From contig JAGAQG010000012.1 of the NCBI GenBank assembly GCA_017622875.1, positions 1 to 64,000 of the forward strand: a DNA stretch of 64,000 nt. Reading direction: 5' to 3'. The notes below the pieces were generated by a model. That model worked only from the letters and a program-made list of their open reading frames with translations, ran no database searches and had not been told where the DNA came from. Within the stretch, counting starts at the first letter, position 1. Every line of letters begins with the position of its first letter. A program made the position numbers and the translations under genes. Shown piece after piece: positions 56,861-64,000 of the stretch. This stretch comes from Lachnospiraceae bacterium (lineage in GTDB: Bacteria; Bacillota; Clostridia; Lachnospirales; Lachnospiraceae).

Positions 56861-57804
56861 TGGCAGAAGTAAAAACAATCGCAACAAGAGAAAGCTATGG
56901 CAAAACTCTGGCAGAACTTGGTGCTGAAAATCCTAATATCGTTGTATTAGATGCCGATCTTGCAGGCTCTACAAAAACAGGTGTGTTTGCAAAAGCATTC
57001 CCTGAAAGACACATTAACTGTGGTATCGCAGAAGGAAATATGATGTCTGTAGCGGCAGGTCTTGCAGCATCAGGAAAGACTGTATTTGCATCTTCTTTTG
57101 CAATGTTTGCATCAGGACGTGCTTACGAACAGATTCGTAACTCGATCGGTTACCCACACTTAAATGTAAAGATTGGTGCCAGCCATGCAGGTATTTCAGT
57201 AGGTGAAGATGGTGCAACTCATCAGTGTAACGAAGACTTTGCAATCATGCGTTCTATTCCAGGTATGGTAGTAATCTGTCCATCTGATGATGTAGAAGCA
57301 AGAGCAGCAGTTCGTGCAGCAGCAGAATATGACGGACCGGTTTATTTAAGATTAGGCCGTCTTGCAGTGCCAGTATTTAATGACCCTGAAAATTATAAAT
57401 TTGAAATGGGTAAGGGCGTTGTAATGAAAGAAGGAACTGATGTATCTATTTTTGCAACAGGTCTGGAAGTAAATGAAGCAATCGGTGCAGCAAAGCTTTT
57501 AGAAGCAGACGGTATCAATGCAGAAGTTATTAACATTCATACAATCAAACCAATTGACAAAGAATTAGTTGCAGCATCTGCTAAGAAAACTGGCAAAGTT
57601 GTAACCGTAGAAGAACACTCTATCATCGGCGGTTTAGGAAGTGCAGTTTGTGAAGCACTTTCTGAAACAGTGCCAACACCAGTTCTTCGTATTGGTGTAA
57701 ATGATGTTTACGGCGAATCAGGCCCTGCAAAGGCCTTGATTGCGAAATATGGCCTTGATTCCGAAGGTATCTACAAAAAAGTAAAAGAGTATTTAGGAAA
57801 ATAA
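56860..57804 (+). CDS. Transketolase, C-terminal subunit
   Basis: This 314-residue half carries the pyrimidine-binding and C-terminal domains of transketolase. VVLDADLAGSTKTGVFAKAFPERHINCGIAEGNMMSVAAGLA at about 27 to 68 includes the conserved Glu that activates the cofactor. GGAGG in the end of the N-subunit gene is the ribosome site, with a one-base stop/start overlap. Split transketolases are common in Clostridia and archaea. Confidence 0.94.
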   Translation: MAEVKTIATRESYGKTLAELGAENPNIVVLDADLAGSTKTGVFAKAFPERHINCGIAEGNMMSVAAGLAASGKTVFASSFAMFASGRAYEQIRNSIGYPHLNVKIGASHAGISVGEDGATHQCNEDFAIMRSIPGMVVICPSDDVEARAAVRAAAEYDGPVYLRLGRLAVPVFNDPENYKFEMGKGVVMKEGTDVSIFATGLEVNEAIGAAKLLEADGINAEVINIHTIKPIDKELVAASAKKTGKVVTVEEHSIIGGLGSAVCEALSETVPTPVLRIGVNDVYGESGPAKALIAKYGLDSEGIYKKVKEYLGK

Positions 57805-57814
57805 TTAGGGGATT

Positions 57815-59125
57815 ATGAATCGATTATCGAAAAAAGACAGGATATTGGTGGGACTTACCATCTTTTCCATGTTTTTTGGTGCAGGTAATCTGATATTCCC
57901 TCCATATTTAGGAAACCAATCCGGAATCCATGTATGGATTGCCACAGCAGGATTTGTTGTGACTGCGGTTGGATTTCCAATTTTAGGAATTATCGCACTG
58001 GCAAAAGCGGGAGGAATTGTGGAATTAGCAAAGAGAGTCCATCCACTTTTTGCCAGTGTCTTTGTTTTACTATCCTATATTTCTATCGGGCCAGGACTTG
58101 CGATTCCAAGAACTGCAAGCACTTCTTTTGAAATGGCTATTTTACCGTTTTTGACAGCAGCAGATGGGGTAAGAGCAGCTCAGCTAATGTATTCGGTGGT
58201 ATTTTTTACAGTGGCATTTTTGGTTGTATTAAAGCCGGAAAAGTTGACAGAGCGTTTGGGAAAAATACTGACCCCATGTCTGCTTACCCTGATTGCAATC
58301 ATTTTTATCAGAACAGTTTTAGGGGCTAAAGGAAATTATGGTATACCGATCGGAGAATATGAGACAGGCGCATTCCTGAAAGGATTTTTGGAAGGATATC
58401 AGACCATGGATGCGATTGCGGCACTGAATTTTGGAGCAGTCATTGCGATTGGAATATGTGCCAAAGGGATTGAAGAAGAAAAACAGCTGATCAATGAAAC
58501 CACGAAAGCAGGAATTATCGCAGGCATTTTACTGCTTGTGGTCTATTGCGCATTGAGCTATATTGGAGTTTCAGTGAGTGGAGAATTTCAGTCAGGCTCC
58601 AATGGAGCAGAGGTTCTGACCTATACAGTAAAAACACTGTTTGGGCCGGTGGGACTGATTCTGCTTGGAATTGTGTTCGTAATCGCATGCTTTAATACTT
58701 GTGTCAGCTTATTGTGCTGCTGCAGTGAATATTTCCACAGATTAATTCCGAAAGTATCTTATACCGCATGGGCAGTGATTTTTGCAGTGATCAGCTGTAT
58801 GATCGCAAACTTGGGTCTGAATACAATTTTAAGTATTTCTGTACCAATTTTACATGCGATTTATCCGTTGACGCTGGTGCTGATCTTATTAGCACTGATT
58901 CATCCATGGATTCAAAAGTGGAAATATGTATATCCATGCAGTATTTTATTTACGGGGGTTACAAGCATTGTTTATGTGCTTGATACATTGAATGTGAAGA
59001 TTCCGGGAGTTACAGGAATTTTGTATAGCTTACCGTTGTATGAACAGGAGCTTGCCTGGATATTGCCGGCGGTCATTGGGATTCTGATTGGAATTTTATT
59101 ATCAAAAGTGAAAAAGACGGTTTAA
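57815..59125 (+). CDS. brnQ: Branched-chain amino acid carrier BrnQ
   Basis: This 436-residue membrane protein has about 12 hydrophobic segments and the family opening FSMFFGAGNLIFPPYLG, followed by GPGLAIPRTASTSFEMAI. BrnQ carriers import leucine, isoleucine and valine with Na+ or H+. It begins ten bases after the transketolase gene with AGGGG before the ATG, so read-through is likely. The combination of BrnQ here and the isoleucine T-box at 15 kb underlines a branched-chain theme, but no T-box is found at this gene. Confidence 0.93.
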   Translation: MNRLSKKDRILVGLTIFSMFFGAGNLIFPPYLGNQSGIHVWIATAGFVVTAVGFPILGIIALAKAGGIVELAKRVHPLFASVFVLLSYISIGPGLAIPRTASTSFEMAILPFLTAADGVRAAQLMYSVVFFTVAFLVVLKPEKLTERLGKILTPCLLTLIAIIFIRTVLGAKGNYGIPIGEYETGAFLKGFLEGYQTMDAIAALNFGAVIAIGICAKGIEEEKQLINETTKAGIIAGILLLVVYCALSYIGVSVSGEFQSGSNGAEVLTYTVKTLFGPVGLILLGIVFVIACFNTCVSLLCCCSEYFHRLIPKVSYTAWAVIFAVISCMIANLGLNTILSISVPILHAIYPLTLVLILLALIHPWIQKWKYVYPCSILFTGVTSIVYVLDTLNVKIPGVTGILYSLPLYEQELAWILPAVIGILIGILLSKVKKTV

Positions 59126-59157
59126 AGGGGCGTTATAAACGCCCCTTAAGTTATTTT
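59125..59157 (+). terminator. Intrinsic terminator after brnQ
   Basis: AAGGGGCGTT (59125-59134) pairs with AACGCCCCTT (59138-59147) over a three-base ATA loop, followed by AAGTTATTTT. It overlaps the brnQ stop and also faces the convergent degV-like gene. Confidence 0.8.
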
Positions 59158-59178
59158 ATGAGAAAGAATGAAAAGGGA

Positions 59179-60066
59179 TTAATCTTCACGTTTTTTGCCC
59201 CAGAAGAAAAGTGCAACAGTTCCAGGACCTGTATGGCTTCCGATGGTAGTGCCCACAGAGTTGATGAGGATGTCACCATCAATCTTCGGGAAGCGTTCTT
59301 TGACTAAGTCTGCCACAGCCTGTGCGTCTTCATAGCAGGCAGAATTGGAAATGTAACATTTTCCTGAATAATCTGTACCATTTTCAACGAGTTCAGCCAT
59401 TTTATCTACAATCGCAAGAATTGCTTTTTTCTTTGTGCGAATCTTAAATCTTGGAATTAATTTACCTTCAGAGCTTACATTTAACAATGGACAGATATTC
59501 AAAAGGTTTCCAACAAAACCGGAGGTTTTGGAAACACGTCCGCCCTTAACGAAGAATGTAAGATCAGAGGAGAAGAACCATGCATGGCAGTAATATTTGT
59601 TTTCTTCAGCCCATGCAGCCAATTCTTCAGCTGACATTCCGCTGTCTCTTAGATCCGCTAATTTGTCCATGAAAAGACCATATCCGGAAGAAGCGTTTAA
59701 GGAATCAATCACATAAATCTTTCTGTCTGGATATTTTTCCATCATTTCATCTCTTGCAATGCATGCAGAGTTGTAAACGCCGGAAATACCGGAAGAGAGT
59801 GTTACATGAACAATATCTTTTCCTTCTTTTAAGTATGGTTCAAAATATGTCATAAATTCATCAGCATTGATCTGGGATGTCTTTGTGTCGGCACCATCGA
59901 CCATGGCCTGATAGAATTTGTCGAAAGGCATGGATTCGCCTAAATCGTCTAAGTACTGTTTGCCATCTAATTCAAAATGGAAACAAATGTAAGAAATGTC
60001 TCTGTTCTGAAAATGTTCTTTTGTTAAGTCTGCGGTGGAGCAGCAGCTTAAAACATAGTTACTCAT
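59179..60066 (-). CDS. DegV-family fatty-acid-binding protein
   Basis: This 295-residue protein has the DegV fold: VLSCCSTADLTKE near the start, VTLSSGISGVYNSACIA around 92 to 108 and the later GGRVSKTSGFVGNLLNICPLL. Members bind a fatty acid such as oleate or palmitate and pass it to fatty-acid kinase for membrane lipid synthesis. It is transcribed alone on the minus strand with GGAGG before the ATG, and an inverted repeat overlaps its promoter. Confidence 0.92.
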   Translation of the reverse strand: MSNYVLSCCSTADLTKEHFQNRDISYICFHFELDGKQYLDDLGESMPFDKFYQAMVDGADTKTSQINADEFMTYFEPYLKEGKDIVHVTLSSGISGVYNSACIARDEMMEKYPDRKIYVIDSLNASSGYGLFMDKLADLRDSGMSAEELAAWAEENKYYCHAWFFSSDLTFFVKGGRVSKTSGFVGNLLNICPLLNVSSEGKLIPRFKIRTKKKAILAIVDKMAELVENGTDYSGKCYISNSACYEDAQAVADLVKERFPKIDGDILINSVGTTIGSHTGPGTVALFFWGKKRED

Positions 60067-60085
60067 AATTACCTCCGAAACAACA

Positions 60086-60127
60086 TGTAGTTTTAATTAC
60101 TATATAACAAATGCGCCAAAACTACAA
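60086..60127 (-). promoter_or_regulatory. Promoter and 9-bp inverted repeat for the DegV gene
   Basis: On the minus strand TTGTAG (60127-60122) and TATAGT (60104-60099) have a 17-base spacer. TGTAGTTTT (60086-60094) and AAAACTACA (60118-60126) are exact inverted copies on either side of the -10 box. An operator for a lipid-responsive repressor such as FapR was considered, but the sequence does not match a site I know. Confidence 0.55.
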
Positions 60128-60145
60128 GATAAAAATGTAACAAAT

Positions 60146-60174
60146 TTGATTGCAATTCTTTGGATATCTATTAA
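60146..60174 (+). promoter_or_regulatory. Promoter of the AlkD-like gene
   Basis: TTGATT (60146-60151) and TATTAA (60169-60174) with a 17-base spacer, about 27 bases before the ATG. Confidence 0.45.
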
Positions 60175-60200
60175 AATACTATACAAAGGAGAGAAAAGTT

Positions 60201-60893
60201 ATGTCACAAGTCATAAAAAAAATACAAAATGAGCTGTTTTCTATGCAGGATTTAAAATACAGAGATTTTCAGAGCAAACTGATGCCGACGGTAGATAAGG
60301 AAAAAGTCATCGGAGTGCGTACACCACAGCTTCGAAAATTTGCCGGTGTATTTGCAAAAACGGAAGAGGCAGCAGAATTTTTAAAGGTTCTGCCACATGA
60401 ATATTACGAGGAAAATAATCTGCATGGAGAACTGATTGTAAAAATGAAAGATTTTGATCAGTGTATCGCAGAGCTGGACAGGTTTCTTCCATATGTAGAT
60501 AACTGGGCGACCTGTGATATGATATCACCGAAGGTTCTGAAAAAATACCCGGAAAGGCTAATGGAAAAAGTAAAGTTATGGATTCAGGCAGAGGAAACCT
60601 ATGTGGTACGATTCGCAATGGGCTGTCTGATGAATTATTATCTGGAAGAACATTTTACAATGGAATGCCCGGAACTGGTGGCAGGTGTACATTCTGAGGA
60701 ATATTATATTCAGATGATGCAGGCATGGTATTTTGCCACTGCGCTTGCGAAACAATATGATGCCATTTTACCGTATCTTTTAGAAAAGAAGTTAGATACG
60801 TGGGTGCATAATAAAACGATTCAGAAAGCGGTGGAGAGCTATCGTATTACACCGGAGCAAAAAGTCTATTTAAAAACATTAAAAATCAAATAG
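60201..60893 (+). CDS. AlkD-like DNA alkylation repair protein
   Basis: This 230-residue all-helical HEAT-repeat protein belongs to the DNA alkylation repair (AlkD/AlkC) family, which removes bulky or charged alkylated bases without base flipping. VIGVRTPQLRKFA and VDNWATCDMISPKVLKKYPE (Trp and Asp line the DNA pocket in the family) are seen. A frame open from 60150 lacks a ribosome site; AAAGGAG lies before ATG 60201. It appears monocistronic with its own promoter and terminator. Confidence 0.88.
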   Translation: MSQVIKKIQNELFSMQDLKYRDFQSKLMPTVDKEKVIGVRTPQLRKFAGVFAKTEEAAEFLKVLPHEYYEENNLHGELIVKMKDFDQCIAELDRFLPYVDNWATCDMISPKVLKKYPERLMEKVKLWIQAEETYVVRFAMGCLMNYYLEEHFTMECPELVAGVHSEEYYIQMMQAWYFATALAKQYDAILPYLLEKKLDTWVHNKTIQKAVESYRITPEQKVYLKTLKIK

Positions 60894-60918
60894 TTTTTTA
60901 TTTGATACATACACAAAG

Positions 60919-60955
60919 CAAAAGCTGCCAGGTAGTAAATGCCTGACAGCTTTTG
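60919..60955. terminator. Bidirectional terminator
   Basis: CAAAAGCTGCCAGG (60919-60932) and CCTGACAGCTTTTG (60942-60955) pair with one mismatch around a nine-base loop. It separates the AlkD-like gene from the convergent ABC export operon. Confidence 0.85.
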
Positions 60956-60976
60956 TATTGAAAAAGAGAATAAAAA

Positions 60977-62278
60977 TTATTCATATCGCAAAGCTTCAAT
61001 AGGATTTAATTTTGCAGCTTTATTTGCCGGATAATATCCGAAGAATACACCAATAAATACGGAGAATGTAACGGATAATATAATTCCGTTAATGGATGGC
61101 TGTACCGCAAATCCAAGTACATTCGTTGCAATTGCAGCGATTCCAATTCCCAAAAGGATTCCGATGATCCCACCGATGATACAGATTACGATAGATTCTA
61201 CGATGAACTGTGTACGGATGGAGCTATTGGTAGCTCCAAGAGCTTTTCTCGTTCCAATTTCACGTGTTCGTTCAGTAATAGATACTAACATAATGTTCAT
61301 AACACCAATACCGCCTACAAGAAGGGAAATTCCGGCGATGACTGCGATTGCCATGGAAATCGTAGATACCATTTCTGTAAGAGAGGAAAGCATGCTTTCC
61401 ATACTGGAAGTGGAAATCTCAAAATCTTCATTGTTTCGATAATAGTTATTGTTGAAAAATGCTTCTATCGTATCGCAGAATTCTGTGGAATCAACACCGG
61501 TAGCGGTAGCTACAGTGAAGGAAGAAAAACCGGTTGTTGAACGGGTTTCTTCACGGGCTGCATACAATGGGAGGTATACAGTCGTAGGAAGCTCTGTAGA
61601 ATCAGAAGTTGCTGCGATGGAAGAGCTTTCTTCGTATTCATAGACACCGATGATGGTGTACTGATAATAGCGATTCTTGATAAATACATCGATTACTTCA
61701 CCGATTGCGTCGAAATATTGTCCTCCGAACATGGTATCTACCAGATCATCAGCGACAAACACGACCTTTCGGCTTTCTTCCTGATCTCTGTCAGTGAAGG
61801 TACGGCCAGCAACAATGGTAAGCTCTTCATTTTCAAGGTAATCCGAATTCACACCTGTAATCGTTACACTGCTGGATAAATCACCGTCTTCAGCGGTACC
61901 GCTTCCAACAGATTCAGATAAAAAGATTCCCTGAATGCTGTCTGTATACTCTGAACGGAATTCTGCAATCATTTCATCAGTGATATAATCATCATCACTC
62001 ATAGAAGCGTTTCGGCTAAAAGAACCGAAATTTCGTCCGGTAGAAGTAATTTCCTCGTCCTCGCTCTCTACTCTGGAAACGCTGACAGTAATATTATTTG
62101 CACCAATACTTTCCATGGAGGAAGTAACAGTGCCATTGATGGAATCACCAACGGTCATGATGGCAATGACAGATGCGATACCGATAATGATGCCAAGCAT
62201 GGTCAGAAGTGTACGCATAATATTGGAGCGAAGACCGTTCAGCGCTAAAATAATATTTTCCCAAAATAAAAATAACAT
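60977..62278 (-). CDS. MacB-like ABC transporter permease
   Basis: This 433-residue membrane protein has an N-terminal anchor (residues about 18 to 42), a large extracytosolic MacB_PCD domain (about 45 to 290) and three C-terminal FtsX-type membrane segments, with [28 protein letters not shown] at about 318 to 345. It ends with NPIEALRYE as in the family. It is the last gene of a minus-strand operon: adaptor, ATPase, permease. Such MacAB-type systems export peptides or antibiotics, or sense envelope stress. Confidence 0.93.
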   Translation of the reverse strand: MLFLFWENIILALNGLRSNIMRTLLTMLGIIIGIASVIAIMTVGDSINGTVTSSMESIGANNITVSVSRVESEDEEITSTGRNFGSFSRNASMSDDDYITDEMIAEFRSEYTDSIQGIFLSESVGSGTAEDGDLSSSVTITGVNSDYLENEELTIVAGRTFTDRDQEESRKVVFVADDLVDTMFGGQYFDAIGEVIDVFIKNRYYQYTIIGVYEYEESSSIAATSDSTELPTTVYLPLYAAREETRSTTGFSSFTVATATGVDSTEFCDTIEAFFNNNYYRNNEDFEISTSSMESMLSSLTEMVSTISMAIAVIAGISLLVGGIGVMNIMLVSITERTREIGTRKALGATNSSIRTQFIVESIVICIIGGIIGILLGIGIAAIATNVLGFAVQPSINGIILSVTFSVFIGVFFGYYPANKAAKLNPIEALRYE

Positions 62279-62279
62279 A

Positions 62280-62975
62280 CTATTTCACCCTTTCTGACAC
62301 GATTCTTCCGTCCTGAATTGTAACGATACGTCCGGTTTCTTCTGCAAGCTCTTTGGAATGCGTGATCAGGACGATGGTCTTTCCCTGTTCATAATTTAAT
62401 TTATGGAAAATATCCATAATGGTACGACCTGTTTCAGAATCCAGCGCACCGGTCGGTTCATCCGCGAGGATGATGGAAGGGTTATTGGAAAGAGCCCTTG
62501 CAATGGCAACACGCTGTTTTTGACCGCCGGATAATTCGTCAGGTTTGTGGGTCATACGATCTTTCATTCCTACCATTTCCAGAAAATGTTCCGCGCGTTC
62601 CCTGCGTTCCTTTTGAGGAACACCTGCATAAAGCATTGGGAGTTCCACATTTTTCAGAGCAGTTGTTCGACTGATCAGGTTATAGGTCTGAAAAACGAAG
62701 CCGATTTTCTGATTGCGGATGTGAGAGAGTTCTTTGTCCTTTGCATCTGCGATGGAAATACCATCTAAGATATAGGTCCCTTCTGTAGGACGGTCCAAAA
62801 TGCCGATGATGTTCATCAGCGTTGTTTTACCGGAACCGGATTCCCCGACGATGGAGACAAATTCCCCTTCATTGATATCAAGGCTGATTCCGTGAAGAAT
62901 TTCCAATTCATTTTCCTGGTGCTCATAAAATCGTTTTACGATATTGTCCAGATGAATCATAGAAGTAGTTTCCAT
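62280..62975 (-). CDS. MacB-like ABC transporter ATPase
   Basis: This 231-residue ATPase of the LolD/MacB type has Walker A GESGSGKT (44-51), the signature [15 protein letters not shown] and Walker [13 protein letters not shown], with the closing switch His in [12 protein letters not shown]. It lies one base upstream of the permease gene and 11 bases after the adaptor gene, so all three are co-transcribed on the minus strand. GGAGG precedes the ATG. Confidence 0.95.
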   Translation of the reverse strand: METTSMIHLDNIVKRFYEHQENELEILHGISLDINEGEFVSIVGESGSGKTTLMNIIGILDRPTEGTYILDGISIADAKDKELSHIRNQKIGFVFQTYNLISRTTALKNVELPMLYAGVPQKERRERAEHFLEMVGMKDRMTHKPDELSGGQKQRVAIARALSNNPSIILADEPTGALDSETGRTIMDIFHKLNYEQGKTIVLITHSKELAEETGRIVTIQDGRIVSERVK

Positions 62976-62986
62976 AGGATACCTCC

Positions 62987-64000
62987 TTAAAATCCGCCTG
63001 GGCCACCGCCGGAAGGCATACCGCCGCCGCCATTTCCGCCACGGTCACCGCTGCCAGAAGGCATACCGCCACCGGAAGGCATACCACCGCCGCCGTTAAA
63101 GAGTCCGCTGAGGGCGTTCCTGTCTTCCTCGTCAGAAGTTCCTGTAGTATTATTCATGATCATTGGAGTGGTGAGATAAACAGTCATTCCTTCGGAGATT
63201 TCATCGCTGATAACTTCTGTATAGTAATCTGTTTCAAGGCCTGTTTCTACCTCAATTGTTTTCTTTTCTCCATCAACGTCAACAGTAATTGTCGATTTCC
63301 CGTCAGGAGTTGTGGTGACTGCATCATAAGGAACAGTCAATGCATTCTCGGATTCTTCAAGAGAAATACTGATTTTTGCGGTCATACCTGCGCGAAGGTT
63401 CTTATCGGCTTCATCAATAGATACTTTGATCGTATAGGAAGCACTGGAGCTTACAGCCCCCATTGCGCCACCTGTGCTGGCTGGAGCAATCGCTACATAG
63501 GTAACTTCACCTGTCATTTCCGCATCGCCGGTAGCATCGGTTTTGATGTAAGCAGGCATACCTTTTTCAATAGAAGCGATATCATATTCATCTACGGAAG
63601 AAGTAACGATGAAGTTTTCGTTGTCCTGAATTGTGTAGACATCGCCGCCTTCAAATACGTTTCCTTCTGTAACATTTAAGGAAGTGATCACACCGCTCAT
63701 GGTTGCTTTTACCACACAATCATCGATAAGCTCTGTATATTCATTGATTGTCTTTTCTTCCTGAGTTTCAGAAATCAGCTGATCTTCAAGGGCTGCTTTC
63801 TGATACTGCAGATCAGCTTTTTCTACAGATTCATCGTAGGATTCCCATGCGGAATCTAATTTATCTTTGGCCTGTTCCAGAGTAGCCTCAGCTTTGTCTA
63901 AGTTTGCTTCTGCCTGTGAAACTGCTGATTTTGCGGATTCATATGTAGACTTTGCATTTTCGTAAGCTGATTTAATTGCCAATAATTCATTGTACCGGGT
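62987..64000 (-). CDS. HlyD/MacA-type export adaptor, 5' end cut off
   Basis: This partial protein (at least 337 residues) is the periplasmic-adaptor-like partner of the MacB pair. It has a long coiled-coil hairpin at the visible start (AYENAKSTYESAKSAVSQAEANLDKAEATL), a lipoyl/beta-barrel part (SGVITSLNVTEGNVFEGGDVYTI) and a tail rich in Gly, Met, Pro and Ser (GGGMPSGGGMPSGSGDRGG). The reading frame stays open to the window edge, so the start and signal or anchor are missing. In Gram-positives such adaptors extend the pump outside the membrane. The tail looks disordered. Confidence 0.88.
   Translation of the reverse strand, partial: TRYNELLAIKSAYENAKSTYESAKSAVSQAEANLDKAEATLEQAKDKLDSAWESYDESVEKADLQYQKAALEDQLISETQEEKTINEYTELIDDCVVKATMSGVITSLNVTEGNVFEGGDVYTIQDNENFIVTSSVDEYDIASIEKGMPAYIKTDATGDAEMTGEVTYVAIAPASTGGAMGAVSSSASYTIKVSIDEADKNLRAGMTAKISISLEESENALTVPYDAVTTTPDGKSTITVDVDGEKKTIEVETGLETDYYTEVISDEISEGMTVYLTTPMIMNNTTGTSDEEDRNALSGLFNGGGGMPSGGGMPSGSGDRGGNGGGGMPSGGGPGGF

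Overview
The window looks like chromosome of a low-GC Gram-positive gut anaerobe, most likely Lachnospiraceae (class Clostridia). The grounds are AT-rich DNA with strong AGGAGG ribosome sites, class III fructose-bisphosphatase, several AraC/GPH-transporter/glycosidase modules, a split transketolase, a FeoA-FeoB fusion, a clostridial class A PBP, and T-box and manganese riboswitch leaders. The family is inferred from gene content; there is no rRNA or marker gene to settle it. I saw no tRNA, rRNA, CRISPR array, insertion sequence or prophage.

Region 1 (1-12.7 kb) is for galactosides. A sugar ABC importer (binding lipoprotein plus two permeases), a LacI regulator and a GH42 beta-galactosidase form one block. 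An AraC regulator, then a second AraC divergent from a GPH symporter and a GH2 LacZ, follow. The LacZ gene is bracketed by an exact 17-bp direct repeat.

Region 2 (12.7-15.1 kb) holds a small HTH gene and an ORF6N gene behind a promoter framed by two palindromic operators, then a DMT exporter.

Region 3 (15.1-20.0 kb) is the most unusual part. A good promoter drives a T-box leader with an isoleucine-type ATC specifier and a UGGU antiterminator bulge. It leads into DctQ, then a 1108-residue protein in which the DctM membrane subunit of a TRAP transporter is fused to two tandem DctP binding domains, then a LysE-type exporter. This predicts a transporter switched on by uncharged tRNA-Ile, with its binding domains tethered to the membrane.

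Region 4 (19.9-30.0 kb) starts with a yybP-ykoY manganese riboswitch and its terminator directly upstream of a class A penicillin-binding protein. It continues with YvcK, an MFS carrier, a repeat-bearing lipoprotein, a ferritin-like/VIT1 metal transporter, an HD hydrolase, an AEC carrier, a cytoplasmic parvulin with a promoter inside a terminator hairpin, and an ECF S component.

Region 5 (30.0-36.2 kb) has fbp (minus strand), an iron alcohol dehydrogenase, a MerR/TipAS regulator with an SDR, and a convergent AraC gene.

Region 6 (36.2-50.2 kb) is a second glycan island. One module is AraC | GPH symporter - GH2. The other is AraC | GPH symporter - GH78 rhamnosidase - GH3 - GH3. No glycosidase in the window has a signal peptide, so uptake of oligosaccharides by GPH or ABC carriers followed by cytoplasmic hydrolysis is inferred. 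The GH2 and both GH3 enzymes carry similar extra C-terminal tails.

Region 7 (50.2-64.0 kb) contains a Phd/RelE toxin-antitoxin pair, an acyltransferase-like membrane protein, FeoAB, a FGGY kinase with split transketolase behind a promoter with a perfect 13-bp inverted repeat, a BrnQ branched-chain amino acid carrier, DegV, an AlkD-like protein, and a minus-strand MacAB-type export operon whose adaptor gene runs off the right edge.
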